Assembly (NCBI GenBank): GCA_035301545.1
Contig: DATGUA010000012.1
Location: forward strand, 1-37,369
Reading direction: 5' to 3'
DNA length: 37,369 nt
From: DATGUA01 sp035301545
Lineage (GTDB): Bacteria > Bacillota > Clostridia > Tissierellales > Tissierellaceae
Shown here: positions 1 to 9,069 of the stretch, piece by piece
How the letters are laid out: each line of letters begins with the position of its first letter
Position numbering within the stretch: position 1 is the stretch's first letter
Notes under the pieces: generated by a model
Seen by the model: the letters and a program-made list of their open reading frames with translations, nothing else
Databases searched by the model: none
Told to the model about the DNA's origin: nothing
Made by a program: the position numbers and the translations under genes

Positions 1-86
1 ATATTTTTTGGACACACTGGGACACATAGTCCACATCCTTTACAAATATCTTGATCAAATATTGCTCTTCCTTTTATCTTAGCCAT
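1..86 (-). CDS. 4Fe-4S ferredoxin-like protein, N-terminal part (probable delta subunit of a 2-oxoacid:ferredoxin oxidoreductase)
   Basis: Only the first 28 codons are in the window; the gene runs off the left edge. The start is ATG at 86, preceded by an AAGGAGGAATT ribosome binding site. The visible protein carries Cys15, Cys18, Cys21 and Cys25-Pro, the CxxCxxCxxxCP pattern of a 4Fe-4S cluster, after a short IKGRAIFD lead-in. Small proteins of this form are the delta subunits of 2-oxoacid (VOR/KOR-type) ferredoxin oxidoreductases. The upstream ptb-buk pair fits, since such an enzyme makes the acyl-CoA that Ptb uses. Substrate specificity cannot be told from this fragment, and a free ferredoxin is possible. 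Confidence 0.75.
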   Translation of the reverse strand, partial: MAKIKGRAIFDQDICKGCGLCVPVCPKN

Positions 87-106
87 TTCAATTCCTCCTT
101 TGACTA

Positions 107-793
107 TTAAATCATCCATTCTTCCCTCATATAAAGATCTATAGGAAATACCTTATCTTTAATATCTTTAGGAAGATCTGGAACTAATTCTTTTAATACT
201 GCTATATATTTTAAAGGTATATCACTTTCCTTTTCAACTTCTAAGGCTAGTTTATATCCTTTAATAATATCTTCTACTCTAGTATCTTTTAATAAATGGG
301 TGTTGCTAATTATCCCAGTAATCTTAGCTCTAGAGGTCTCTTCTATTTTAACCATATATTCTAAAACCTTTTCCACATTCTGAGTTTCAGGTCTATTAGC
401 ATTTAATACAAAAAACATATCATAATTTCCTTCATATAAATAATTGTGATATCTTCCTAAGGTTCTTGCTCCTGCTGGATCTCCACCTATATCTAATATA
501 GTATGGTAACTTTCATCTTGTAAAACCTTTAGGGCGTCTGAAGATATAGAAGGTATATCCAAGGCATTACCTTCTATAGAACTACCTATAACCTCTATTC
601 CTTTAGATTTTAATAATTCCTTTTTTTCTCTACTTCTAAAATAAAGATTTACTACATCCAGGTCTACTAAAGCCACTTTCTTGTCTATTTCATTTAATTT
701 TACTGCATAATTTATAGAGAATTCCGTTTTACCACTTCCATAATGTCCTATAATTATTTTAATTCTATTATCTTTATTTATATACCTTTCCAT
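107..793 (-). CDS. P-loop ATPase of the ParA/MinD-like fold, function unknown
   Basis: A 228-residue protein with a Walker A motif GHYGSGKT at residues 16-23, a switch-like VALVDLDVVNLYF segment near 40-53, and a Walker B-like TILDIGGDPAG segment around residues 97-107. This resembles SIMIBI-class (ParA/MinD/ArsA-like) nucleotide-binding proteins. No signal peptide or membrane segment is seen. The ATG at 793 lies inside buk, overlapping it by 20 nt, with AAAGGAG placed correctly, so the two are translationally linked. It sits between buk and the ferredoxin subunit gene. A role in maturing or loading cofactor into the adjacent oxidoreductase is inference only; its function is not known to me. 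Confidence 0.7.
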   Translation of the reverse strand: MERYINKDNRIKIIIGHYGSGKTEFSINYAVKLNEIDKKVALVDLDVVNLYFRSREKKELLKSKGIEVIGSSIEGNALDIPSISSDALKVLQDESYHTILDIGGDPAGARTLGRYHNYLYEGNYDMFFVLNANRPETQNVEKVLEYMVKIEETSRAKITGIISNTHLLKDTRVEDIIKGYKLALEVEKESDIPLKYIAVLKELVPDLPKDIKDKVFPIDLYMREEWMI

Positions 794-1841
794 TTTCTTC
801 TCCTTTTAGAACTCTCAAACCACCTTCTGCCAATGCTCCTAGCTCATCTTCCCCTGGATAAATTGTAACTTCTCCTAAAAAGCAAACCTTTTCCCTTATC
901 CATTCAGTGAACATTTTATCATATGCTAAACCTCCTGTCAGTAATATTCCGTCTATTTCTCCTTTTAAAGCTATTGATACTGCTCCTATCTCTTTAGCCA
1001 CCTGATAAGCCATTGCATGATATATTTTTTCTGCATACTCATCTCCATCACTTATTCTTTCAGAGACCTCTCTACCATCATTAGTATCTAAATAAGATAC
1101 TAATCCTCCTTGACCTTTTACCATGTTTTTTACTTCTTCTACTGTATATTTATTAGAATAACATAGATCAACTAAACTTCCAACAGGAAGACTACCTGAC
1201 CTTTCTGGGGAAAATGGTCCTTCTCCATCTAAAGCATTAGCTACATCTATTACTTTCCCTTTCTTATGGGCTCCTATAGATATACCTCCTCCTAGATGAA
1301 CTACTATAAGGTTTAAATCTTTATAGTTTTTATTTAACGATCTAGCATGTCTCCTAGCTACTGCTTTCTGATTTAAAGAATGAAATATACTCATTCTTTC
1401 TATTTCTTTTAGTCCTGAGATTCTAGCTACATCTTCAAGTTCATCTACCACAACAGGGTCTACTATAAAGGCACGGCCATTATTTTCTTTGACTATTTCA
1501 TATGCTAATATACCACCTAGATTAGAAGCATGTTCTCCAGAAACTCCTATTTTTAAATCTTCAATCATTTTTTCATTAACCTCATAAGTTCCACCTTCTA
1601 TAGGTTTTAAAAGTCCGCCTCTTCCAACTACTCCATTTAAATCTTTAATATCAATATTATTATCTTTTAAAGTATTTAAAATTATATCTTTTCTAAATTC
1701 ATATTGATCATATATTTTTTTATAACTTTTTAATTCTTCAACTGAATGTCTTAATGTCTTTTCAAATATTATATTTTCATCTTGAAATACCCCTATTTTC
1801 GTAGATGTAGATCCAGGATTTATAATTAATAATTTTGTCAT
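774..1841 (-). CDS. buk: butyrate kinase (branched-chain fatty acid kinase family)
   Basis: A 355-residue member of the acetate/butyrate kinase family. It converts acyl phosphate plus ADP to the free acid plus ATP in the cytoplasm, the energy-conserving last step of butyrate or branched-chain acid formation. The ASKHA phosphate-binding signature NPGSTSTKIGVF is near the N-terminus, VVHLGGGIS is in the middle and LTGGLAYDK is near the C-terminus, all expected for Buk. Length is normal. It lies 1 nt downstream of ptb and overlaps the next gene. Whether the natural substrate is butyryl-, isobutyryl- or isovaleryl-phosphate cannot be decided here; the oxoacid oxidoreductase fragment alongside hints at branched-chain acids. 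Confidence 0.93.
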   Translation of the reverse strand: MTKLLIINPGSTSTKIGVFQDENIIFEKTLRHSVEELKSYKKIYDQYEFRKDIILNTLKDNNIDIKDLNGVVGRGGLLKPIEGGTYEVNEKMIEDLKIGVSGEHASNLGGILAYEIVKENNGRAFIVDPVVVDELEDVARISGLKEIERMSIFHSLNQKAVARRHARSLNKNYKDLNLIVVHLGGGISIGAHKKGKVIDVANALDGEGPFSPERSGSLPVGSLVDLCYSNKYTVEEVKNMVKGQGGLVSYLDTNDGREVSERISDGDEYAEKIYHAMAYQVAKEIGAVSIALKGEIDGILLTGGLAYDKMFTEWIREKVCFLGEVTIYPGEDELGALAEGGLRVLKGEENGKVYK

Positions 1842-1842
1842 A

Positions 1843-2751
1843 TTATCGTCCTTTCTTAGATGCCATTAGCACTGATAATACTATAGAGTTTAATTTTGTT
1901 TCCTCATTATCTGCCCTAGATGTTAATACTATAGGTGCACTAGCTCCTAATATTATACCAGCTGATTTAGCATTAGCTAAAAATGATAAAGATTTATATA
2001 ATATGTTTCCTGCTTCAATATTTGGAGCTAATAATATATCTGCATCACCAGCTACTTGACTTTCTATTCCCTTTATCCTTGCAGATTCTTTGCTAATAGC
2101 ATTATCTAATGCAAAAGGTCCATCTACTATACAACCATCTATTAAACCATATTTGTTCATATTCTTAAGTTCTTCTCCATGGACTGTAGCTTCCATTTTT
2201 ACTGATACTTTCTCATTAGCTGCTAATACTCCTACCTTAGGGATAGATATATCTAAAGATTTAGCTAATTCTACTGCATTTTTTATTATACCCTTTTTTT
2301 GTTCTAAATCAGGTGCTATATTCATAGCCGCATCAGTTACCAAAAATACTTTATGATATTCTGGTGAATCAAATACTGCTACATGAGATATTAAATTATT
2401 AGTTCTTAATCCTAAGTCTTTATTAAGAACTGCTTTCATAATAATAGGAGTTCCTACTAATCCTTTCATTAATATATCTGCGCTTCCATTATGTACTATT
2501 TCTACAGCTTTCATTGCTGCAATATTATCATCTTTTTCATTAATTATCTTAATATCCTTAGTATCAAAATCTATCTCTTTACTAATTTCTAATATCTTAT
2601 CCTTGTCCCCTACTAAAATAGGGTTGATAACCCTTTCCTTTACAGCTAACTTTATAGCCTTTAATACATCCTTGTCCTGTGCTACAGCTACAGACATAGT
2701 CTTAGGACCTCTCTCTTTTGATAAATCTAGCAATTCTTTAAAATCTCTCAA
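1843..2751 (-). CDS. ptb: phosphate butyryltransferase
   Basis: A 302-residue member of the phosphate acetyl/butyryl transferase family, which exchanges CoA of an acyl-CoA for phosphate. Family features include the N-terminal MSVAVAQDKDVLKAI segment, DILMKGLVGT, VFLVTDAAMNI and a C-terminal ADILLAPNIEAGN followed by GIILGASAPIVLTSR. The start is TTG at 2751 behind AAGGGGGAT. It stands directly before buk, the standard ptb-buk arrangement. A related subgroup is annotated as bifunctional enoyl-CoA hydratase/phosphate acyltransferase, but no extra MaoC-type domain is present here. The promoter may lie in the short gap after cdaR or further upstream; no clear one was found. Confidence 0.93.
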   Translation of the reverse strand: MRDFKELLDLSKERGPKTMSVAVAQDKDVLKAIKLAVKERVINPILVGDKDKILEISKEIDFDTKDIKIINEKDDNIAAMKAVEIVHNGSADILMKGLVGTPIIMKAVLNKDLGLRTNNLISHVAVFDSPEYHKVFLVTDAAMNIAPDLEQKKGIIKNAVELAKSLDISIPKVGVLAANEKVSVKMEATVHGEELKNMNKYGLIDGCIVDGPFALDNAISKESARIKGIESQVAGDADILLAPNIEAGNILYKSLSFLANAKSAGIILGASAPIVLTSRADNEETKLNSIVLSVLMASKKGR

Positions 2752-2807
2752 ATTTATCCCCCTTATTGAATTTTTATAATATTTATATAAAACCTAAAGA
2801 TGGGGAT

Positions 2808-4037
2808 CTAGTCCTCTTCATCTTTAAGTTCTATATTTACACCTAATCTCTTTGGATCTATACTCTTTATATCTACTCCTGAGATTCTTTCTATTTGTAT
2901 TTCTACTTCATGGCTACCCTCTTCTAAATCTCTTAAGTCAATATAAACATCTAAATCCTTAGGATCAATATTATCTAAATCCTTTTTTGTACCTTCTATA
3001 TTAACTTTAATATTATCTCCTACATCCTCTAAATCCATAGTTAAATCATCATTTAGATTTTTTATATCTATATCATCTACATCATATGTTATTTCACTAT
3101 CTTCAATTTCTTCTATAGTATAGCTAATACTTATCTTTTCATCTGGATTTACTAATTCTATATCATCAGGCAAATCTAATTCTACTTCCATAGATGTTTT
3201 ATCTATTAAATCATTAATATTAATAGTTTTTGTATTTATGTGAGTATGATTTACAATATTTTCATCACCCTTTATTGCTATACTATTAGGATTTATCTTA
3301 ACATTTGAAAGTACATAACCTTCTGGTAACTTCCCTTCTGTTTGTAGTTCTATAGGTAATGTATGTTTTCTTAAGACTGGTATATCTATATCTACAACTG
3401 TTGGTTCTTTTTCTAATCCTGTTACCTCATTCTCATTATCATCATTAATTTGGATAGACCGTGTCATATTAGTATCAGAATCTATATCTGTAACATCTAT
3501 AGTTGCTTTCACTTCAGATACCTCATTTACCCAAGTTCTAGGGCCTCTTATTAATACTGTTTCTGGTTTTGTAGTAATATCTCCTAACATATAATTACTG
3601 TCTAATTCCCCTTCTACTTCAACACCTACACTTTTCTCTTGAGTAATAACTTTATCTATAGAGAATAATATTTCTTTAGGTTCATAATCTTCTATAGTTA
3701 TACTTGACGAACTATTTGTTAAACTTACATCTACACCTACTCTTGATTGTCCCTCTTCATATCCACTTAGATCTATCTCTGCAATTATATCACTAGAAGA
3801 AAAATCCTTCATTTTAGATCTATTTCCTCCAACTTTTACATTAATTTTAACTTCTTCTGGCTCCATTACTACTAAACCTTGTCTTTCTAATTCTGATGTA
3901 TTGTATAAATTTACAACTACATCCTTATACTCTCTAGTTATATATGGATTTTCTACGCTCATAACATAACTCCACAAAATAATGGAAATTATTAGAGCAA
4001 AGATCTTTAGTGTTAGATTATTCTTTTCTTTGCCCAT
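2808..4037 (-). CDS. cdaR: CdaR, YbbR-domain regulator of the diadenylate cyclase CdaA
   Basis: A 409-residue protein with one N-terminal membrane helix (about residues 8-25, LTLKIFALIISIILWSYV) followed by an extracytoplasmic part made of repeated YbbR-type beta domains. Repeats are visible as phrases such as VVNLYNTSELERQGLVV, PETVLIRGPRTWV, PNSIAIKGDENIV and NIEGTKKDLDNI. CdaR binds and modulates the cyclase CdaA in other Firmicutes. Its ATG at 4037 lies inside cdaA (20-nt overlap) with GGAGG seven bases upstream, so the pair is coupled. No glmM follows, unlike the common cdaA-cdaR-glmM order. Confidence 0.9.
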   Translation of the reverse strand: MGKEKNNLTLKIFALIISIILWSYVMSVENPYITREYKDVVVNLYNTSELERQGLVVMEPEEVKINVKVGGNRSKMKDFSSSDIIAEIDLSGYEEGQSRVGVDVSLTNSSSSITIEDYEPKEILFSIDKVITQEKSVGVEVEGELDSNYMLGDITTKPETVLIRGPRTWVNEVSEVKATIDVTDIDSDTNMTRSIQINDDNENEVTGLEKEPTVVDIDIPVLRKHTLPIELQTEGKLPEGYVLSNVKINPNSIAIKGDENIVNHTHINTKTININDLIDKTSMEVELDLPDDIELVNPDEKISISYTIEEIEDSEITYDVDDIDIKNLNDDLTMDLEDVGDNIKVNIEGTKKDLDNIDPKDLDVYIDLRDLEEGSHEVEIQIERISGVDIKSIDPKRLGVNIELKDEED

Positions 4038-4851
4038 TTTTCATCCTCCATTTTGAAAAAATAGTTTGTTTATCTTCATCTGGATTATACATATTTAAGA
4101 GTATCTGCTCTAAAGTCTTTATATCTAAATATCTGTCTATCTTTCCATTTTCTGCAACAGATATTCCTCCTGTTTCTTCAGATACTATAATGGATAAACT
4201 ATCTGATCTTTCTGATATACCTAAAGCTGCTCTGTGTCTAGTTCCTAATTCTTTACTAGTTCCTGCATTGTCAGTTAAAGGCAAAAAACACGCTGCTGCC
4301 TTTATCTGATCTTCTTTTATTAATACTGCTCCATCATGTAGAGGAGTATTAGGTATAAATATATTAATTAACAAATTACTAGTTACAAGTCCATCTATTC
4401 CAGTTCCTGTTTCTGCTACCTCATTAAGTCCTGTCTGTCTTTCTAATACTATTAATGCTCCAATTTTTTGTCTGGATAAAGAAGCCACTGCATCAACTAA
4501 TTCCTCTACTACTTTAGTCATATTTTCTCCCCGTATTTCAATAAGAGGTTTAGTAATTATACTTCCTCTACCTATATATTCTAATCCTCTTCTTAATTCT
4601 GGTTGAAAGACTATTAATAAGGCTAATGTTCCAACAGTCATAGCATTATTAAGTATCCAGTTTATAGTAAATAATTGAGCCCATTCACTTAATTTAGTCA
4701 ATACTAATAAAAAGATTATTCCTTTTGTTAACTGTTCTGCTCTAGTATCTTTAATCAGCATAAAAAGCTTATATATTATTATGGTAACAATAACTATATC
4801 TATTACATCTTTCACACGCACATTTGACACTAAACGGTTTATTATCTCCAA
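4018..4851 (-). CDS. cdaA: diadenylate cyclase CdaA (c-di-AMP synthase)
   Basis: It makes c-di-AMP from two ATP at the membrane, a messenger controlling potassium, osmotic and cell-wall homeostasis. Three hydrophobic segments occupy roughly the first 85 residues, then FQPELRRGLEYIGRG leads into the DAC domain. The catalytic DGA motif (PLHDGAVLI) and the RHR motif (GTRHRAALGISE) are both intact. I place the start at TTG 4851, because the AGAGG ribosome binding site is eight bases upstream of it and abuts the in-frame GTG at 4860. The protein would be 277 residues, normal for CdaA. It is the first gene of cdaA-cdaR. Confidence 0.93.
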   Translation of the reverse strand: MEIINRLVSNVRVKDVIDIVIVTIIIYKLFMLIKDTRAEQLTKGIIFLLVLTKLSEWAQLFTINWILNNAMTVGTLALLIVFQPELRRGLEYIGRGSIITKPLIEIRGENMTKVVEELVDAVASLSRQKIGALIVLERQTGLNEVAETGTGIDGLVTSNLLINIFIPNTPLHDGAVLIKEDQIKAAACFLPLTDNAGTSKELGTRHRAALGISERSDSLSIIVSEETGGISVAENGKIDRYLDIKTLEQILLNMYNPDEDKQTIFSKWRMKNGQRKE

Positions 4852-4948
4852 AATATACACCTCTTAATCCCATATTCAGTACTCTCTATATATAGTATAT
4901 AATAAAGCCCGCCATTAATGAAAGGTTTTTTATATTATTATTTTACTT

Positions 4949-5647
4949 TTATTCTTTGTCATCTATAATTCTATTTTCTGAATCAAGTATAAAAGATTCT
5001 AACTTTCTATGATTTAACCACCATAAAAATACTACATAAGGTACAAATATTAATGTTACCTGTGGTATATTAACCATTAATATAAAATCAAAGATCCCAT
5101 GTAACAAAATAGGCATAAAAAGAGATTTTCTTAAATTAGATCTTTTATCTTTTTCATCTGTATTAAATTTATATAATGATAAATAATAACCCATAGTTAT
5201 ACCAAATACACCATGAGCAGGTACAGAAAATATTCCCCTATTTAAACCTATAAAAGGATTATTTGTATATCTAAATACTACATACATTATATTTTCTACT
5301 GTAGCAAATCCTAAGGCAGCAAATACTCCATATACTATTCCATCTAATTTTTCATTAAAATATTTAGTTTTCATAGGTAATTTTAATAAAACCATTCTTT
5401 TAAAATATTCTTCTGTTAATGCTGCTACTATAAAAGCATTAAAAAAAGCACCTAATATTCCGTCAAATACATTCAATCTAATAAGTATTTCCTCTATTGG
5501 AATAGAAGGAATTACAGCTAGAGCACCTAAAGCAAAGGTTGCAAATAATAATTTACTAGATTCTTTATCATCTCTATATACTTGAGATATACAAAATGTT
5601 CCTATTAATGCTGGAGTAATGGCTATAATAAATAATCTTATATACAA
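4949..5647 (-). CDS. PrsW-family intramembrane metalloprotease
   Basis: A 232-residue polytopic membrane protein with about seven hydrophobic stretches. The PrsW/CPBP-like signature is seen as AALTEEYFKRMVL (paired glutamates), ATVENIMYV, a VPAHGVFGITMGYY histidine helix and a LLHGIFDFILM histidine helix near the C-terminus. In Bacillus, PrsW performs site-1 cleavage of an anti-sigma factor, but members of this family vary in target, and no sigma/anti-sigma pair lies nearby. The start is TTG at 5647 with GGAGG eight bases upstream. It stands alone between ptsI and cdaA. Substrate unknown. Confidence 0.8.
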   Translation of the reverse strand: MYIRLFIIAITPALIGTFCISQVYRDDKESSKLLFATFALGALAVIPSIPIEEILIRLNVFDGILGAFFNAFIVAALTEEYFKRMVLLKLPMKTKYFNEKLDGIVYGVFAALGFATVENIMYVVFRYTNNPFIGLNRGIFSVPAHGVFGITMGYYLSLYKFNTDEKDKRSNLRKSLFMPILLHGIFDFILMVNIPQVTLIFVPYVVFLWWLNHRKLESFILDSENRIIDDKE

Positions 5648-5697
5648 TTTAAATACCTCCTTAAATTATTTAATATTTATTATTCCATTACTAATAA

Positions 5698-5727
5698 AAA
5701 TAATCCTAAGTTTCCTTAGGATTATTT
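5698..5727 (-). terminator. rho-independent terminator of ptsH-ptsI
   Basis: A perfect 13-bp stem (AAATAATCCTAAG paired with CTTAGGATTATTT) with a 4-nt loop. On the minus strand it is followed by TTATTAG after a T-rich arm. The ptsI stop codon (5722-5724) lies inside the stem, so the terminator abuts the gene with no spacer. Confidence 0.85.
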
Positions 5728-7434
5728 CTGTTTTAATATATTTATTTCTATAAATTCTTCTACATCTTTAGCTCTAGGTAAATCTAAAATTCTATCTATC
5801 ATAGGTTTAACTTTTTTTATTGAAGTATTTTTAATTAAATCCCTAGCTTTTAGTATAGAAGCAGAATTCATACTAAACTCATCTAATTCCATAGCTAATA
5901 ATAAAGATATTAACCTTGGGTCTCCCGCTACTTCGCCACACATGCCTACAGATATACCTGCTTTATGTCCATTATCTATGATCATTTTTATGAGTCTTAA
6001 AATTGCTGGATGGTATGGAGTATATAGATGTTCTAAAGACTGATTTCCTCTATCAACAGCTAGTGAATATTGGATTAAATCATTTGTACCTATACTGAAG
6101 AAATCTACTTCCTTAGCAAAAACTTTAGAGTGAATAGCTACTGCAGGAACCTCTACCATAATTCCTATTTCTAAATTTTTATTAAAGTTAATATTTTCTC
6201 TTCTTAATTCATCTCTTACCTCTTTAGCTATTAATTTAATATCTCTAAGTTCCTCTATATCAGATATCATTGGAAACATTATTTTAATATTTCCAAAATA
6301 ACCAGCTCTATATATTGCTCGTAATTGGGTTTTAAATATATCTAATCTATCTAAACATAATCTTATAGCTCTATACCCTAAAAAAGGATTCATTTCTTTA
6401 GGTAGATTTAAATAAGGTATTTCTTTATCTCCACCTACATCTAAAGTCCTTATAACCATAGGCTTGTCCCCAAGTTTTTGAGCTGCTTCTTTGTAAATAT
6501 TAAACTGTTCTTCTTCGGTTGGTAATCTATCTTTATTCATATAGACAAACTCTGTTCTAAACAATCCAATACCTTCACCGCCATTTTCTAACACTTTATC
6601 TAAATCTGAAGTCGAACCTATATTACCTAATAAATTTACTTTATATCCATCTTCAGATATAGTATCTTCTCTAATCATTGATGATATTTTTCTTTTATAT
6701 TCATTCTGCTCTTTTATTTTAATTCTATAAAGTTTATTGTCAGAATCAGTAGGATTTAAAATTATATCTCCTTCTGATCCATCTATAATTATATTATCTC
6801 CATGAAAAATCATACTAGTAATATCTTCTACTCCTGAAATAGATGGTATCTCTAATGATTTAGCTATTATAGATGTATGAGAAGTCCTACCACCTAATTC
6901 GGTTACTATACCTACTACCATATCCTTATTCATCTTTGCAGTATCTGAAGGTGTTAGATCTTCTGCAATTATTATAGATTTTTCATTCATGGAAGTTAAA
7001 CCTGTAGGATTAATATCTAATAATATTTTTAAAACTCTTTTCGATATATCATATATATCTACTGCTCTTTCTTTTAAGTATTCATCTTTCATATTTTTAA
7101 AGGTATTTATAAAGTCTTCTCCAATCCTTTTTACTGCATATTCTGCATTTACATTTTTTCTTTTTATCTCTTTTTTTATATTATTTATAAAATCTGGATC
7201 TCTTAACATCATTTTATGTGCAACAAATATTTGAGCTTCCTTTTCTCCAATATTTGTTAAAGTTCGATTATATAGTTTATCTATTTCCATACATGCTATA
7301 TCTAAAGCATTATTAAATTTTAAGATTTCTTCTCTGGGATTCTCAATTTCCCTTTTTACTATTTCCAACTTTGGCTTTTTATATATAAATACTTTGCCTA
7401 TTCCTATACCAGGAGAAGTGCCTACACCTCTCAC
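5722..7434 (-). CDS. ptsI: phosphoenolpyruvate-protein phosphotransferase (PTS enzyme I)
   Basis: A 570-residue cytoplasmic enzyme I that takes phosphate from PEP and passes it to HPr. The phosphorylated histidine is in GGRTSHTSIIAKS near residue 185. The PEP-binding barrel follows with GIGLFRTEF, IRTLDVGGDKE, GTNDLIQYSLAVDR and the active-site cysteine in VGMCGEVAGD. Length is normal. The start is GTG at 7434, seven bases after GGAGG. It follows ptsH by 17 nt. No enzyme II gene is in the window, so the transported sugar, or a purely regulatory role, cannot be told. Confidence 0.96.
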   Translation of the reverse strand: MRGVGTSPGIGIGKVFIYKKPKLEIVKREIENPREEILKFNNALDIACMEIDKLYNRTLTNIGEKEAQIFVAHKMMLRDPDFINNIKKEIKRKNVNAEYAVKRIGEDFINTFKNMKDEYLKERAVDIYDISKRVLKILLDINPTGLTSMNEKSIIIAEDLTPSDTAKMNKDMVVGIVTELGGRTSHTSIIAKSLEIPSISGVEDITSMIFHGDNIIIDGSEGDIILNPTDSDNKLYRIKIKEQNEYKRKISSMIREDTISEDGYKVNLLGNIGSTSDLDKVLENGGEGIGLFRTEFVYMNKDRLPTEEEQFNIYKEAAQKLGDKPMVIRTLDVGGDKEIPYLNLPKEMNPFLGYRAIRLCLDRLDIFKTQLRAIYRAGYFGNIKIMFPMISDIEELRDIKLIAKEVRDELRRENINFNKNLEIGIMVEVPAVAIHSKVFAKEVDFFSIGTNDLIQYSLAVDRGNQSLEHLYTPYHPAILRLIKMIIDNGHKAGISVGMCGEVAGDPRLISLLLAMELDEFSMNSASILKARDLIKNTSIKKVKPMIDRILDLPRAKDVEEFIEINILKQK

Positions 7435-7451
7435 ACTTACACCTCCGACAA

Positions 7452-7718
7452 TTATAACTCTTTCGATTCATTTTCAATTAAGTGGACTAGGGCTTCTACT
7501 GCTTCTTTTTCATCTTTACCTTCTGCTTTAATTACTAATTCATCACCTTTAGTTCCACCCATACTTAGCACTCCCATAATACTTTTAGCATTATACTCTT
7601 GATCATTCTTAATAATCATAATCTCTGAAATATATTGGGATGATTCTTCTACAAATATTGATGCTGGTCTGGCATGTAATCCTGACTCTCCTTGCAAAAC
7701 AGCTTCTTTTCTATACAT
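7452..7718 (-). CDS. ptsH: phosphocarrier protein HPr
   Basis: HPr relays phosphate from enzyme I to sugar-specific enzyme II proteins. Two ATG codons stand in tandem. I choose the second (7718) because GGAGG is seven bases before it, giving 88 residues and placing the phospho-histidine (GLHARPAS) at the canonical position 15 and the regulatory serine (AKSIMGVLSMG) at position 46. Ser46 is the target of HPr kinase in Firmicutes, so the protein could act in carbon catabolite control. It is the first gene of ptsH-ptsI. The upstream 95 bp contain a 12-bp palindrome TATAGTACTATA. Confidence 0.95.
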   Translation of the reverse strand: MYRKEAVLQGESGLHARPASIFVEESSQYISEIMIIKNDQEYNAKSIMGVLSMGGTKGDELVIKAEGKDEKEAVEALVHLIENESKEL

Positions 7719-7815
7719 CATACAGCCTCCTATTATATAGACTTAAATTTGTACTTTATTATTATAGTACTATACTATGATACCATATAATCAAATAATT
7801 TTAACTAAATAAAAT

Positions 7816-8379
7816 CTAAAATTTAAATATTATCCCTACTATTGCTGCTGCTACTAAATATAATATCGGATGTTTTTTATACTTCATTATTAAAAATAAT
7901 ATTATTCCAAATAATAATATAGCCTTAAGATCTAGAAAATCAATAATATTCTTAGTTTTTTCATATACTTCTATATTAAATAATGAAATTTTAGCCACCT
8001 GAAACCCAGCTGCTGCTATTAAACCTGTTACTGCAGGTCTAATCCCATAAAATGCATTCTCAACTATAGGTTCTTCACTAAATTTTGCAAAGTAATGAGC
8101 TATAATAATTATAATTATTATAGATGGAGTAATAGTACCTATAGTTGCTACAATTCCTCCTAAAACTCCTCCCATTGTATTTCCAACAAATGTAGCAGTA
8201 TTTATACCTATAGGTCCTGGTGTAGACTCAGATACAGCTATCATATTTAATAATTCGTCAGATGTAATCCATCCATATTTACTGACTAATTCTTGTAAAA
8301 AAGGTAAAGTAGCTAAACCACCACCTATAGAGAAAAGTCCTATTTTAAAAAATGTGAAGAATAATTTTATATAAATCAT
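7816..8379 (-). CDS. chromate transporter family protein, second half-size subunit
   Basis: A single-domain CHR-family membrane protein of about 187 residues. The family motif is FSIGGGLATLPFLQE near the N-terminus, followed by SESTPGPIGINTATFVG and several hydrophobic helices. Full-length ChrA proteins fuse two such domains; here they are separate adjacent genes, a common form in Firmicutes that probably works as a heterodimer. I choose ATG 8379, one base after the stop of the upstream subunit and ten bases after GGAG, over ATG 8388, which is too close to that site. The true substrate is unclear; chromate or sulfate efflux is only the family name. Confidence 0.88.
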   Translation of the reverse strand: MIYIKLFFTFFKIGLFSIGGGLATLPFLQELVSKYGWITSDELLNMIAVSESTPGPIGINTATFVGNTMGGVLGGIVATIGTITPSIIIIIIIAHYFAKFSEEPIVENAFYGIRPAVTGLIAAAGFQVAKISLFNIEVYEKTKNIIDFLDLKAILLFGIILFLIMKYKKHPILYLVAAAIVGIIFKF

Positions 8380-8380
8380 A

Positions 8381-8929
8381 TTATTCATTCTCCTTTATAT
8401 CTATACTTCTCCATTTAATTATTCCTACTGTAGCAGCAATTAGAATAACTATTATTGGTGATAAGTTTAAAAATGCTATAATTAAAAAGGACGATATAAA
8501 TAATATAATTCCCAATCCATCCTTAACAGATTGTTTATACATATTAAAAACTGTAGATACTATTAAAGCAATGACTGCTACTTCTACTCCAGCAAATGCA
8601 TGTTGTACCATCTTATAGTCTTGAAAATGAGTAAAAAATTTAGCTATTGTGGTAATTATTACTAAAGATGGTGCTACTAATCCTAATGTAGCAAATATGG
8701 CTCCTAAGATTCCCTTTCTATTATATCCTATAAAGGTAGCAGTATTTACAGCTATAATTCCTGGTGTAGATTGACCAATAGCATAATAGTCAATTATTTC
8801 CTCATCAGTAGCCCATTGTTTTTTGTTTACTATTTCTTCCTGAATAATAGGCAACATAGCATATCCACCACCAAAGGTAAATCCTCCTATCTTAAAAAAC
8901 GTATTAAATAATTCAATCAATTCTTTCAA
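8381..8929 (-). CDS. chromate transporter family protein, first half-size subunit
   Basis: A 182-residue single-domain CHR-family membrane protein with FTFGGGYAMLPIIQEEI near the N-terminus and IGQSTPGIIAVNTATF, then three or four more hydrophobic segments. It pairs with the gene directly downstream, with which it is translationally linked. The start is TTG at 8929 after AAGGAAGTG. A possible sigma-A-type promoter lies about 90 bp upstream. Presence of the pair alone does not show chromate resistance; many anaerobes keep such pairs without known function. Confidence 0.88.
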   Translation of the reverse strand: MKELIELFNTFFKIGGFTFGGGYAMLPIIQEEIVNKKQWATDEEIIDYYAIGQSTPGIIAVNTATFIGYNRKGILGAIFATLGLVAPSLVIITTIAKFFTHFQDYKMVQHAFAGVEVAVIALIVSTVFNMYKQSVKDGLGIILFISSFLIIAFLNLSPIIVILIAATVGIIKWRSIDIKENE

Positions 8930-9013
8930 AATTACACTTCCTTTTATAATAACATTATTTATATATTAAAAATTCTATCTGATATCTTTGTTGAAAATAA
9001 TTATATATAGATA

Positions 9014-9041
9014 AATATACTTTTTATGGATCGGTATACAA
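9014..9041 (-). promoter_or_regulatory. possible promoter of the chromate transporter pair
   Basis: On the minus strand, TTGTAT (9041-9036) and TATATT (9019-9014) are separated by 16 bp, about 85 bp before the first transporter start. The match to the sigma-A consensus is moderate and the region is very AT-rich, so this could be chance. Confidence 0.35.
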
Positions 9042-9069
9042 TTTTTGTAATTTAGTCCATATCTTACAT

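Noticed and set aside
1835..2356. Two plus-strand ORFs opposite ptb
   Set aside because: Both lie wholly or almost wholly antisense to a well-recognised ptb gene. Similar shadows opposite cdaA, ptsI, lpdA/gcvPB, rplX/rplN, rplW and rplD were dropped for the same reason.
7770..7790. TATAGTACTATA palindrome upstream of ptsH as an operator
   Set aside because: A 12-bp palindrome in very AT-rich DNA is not strong enough, and the promoter around it is not clear.
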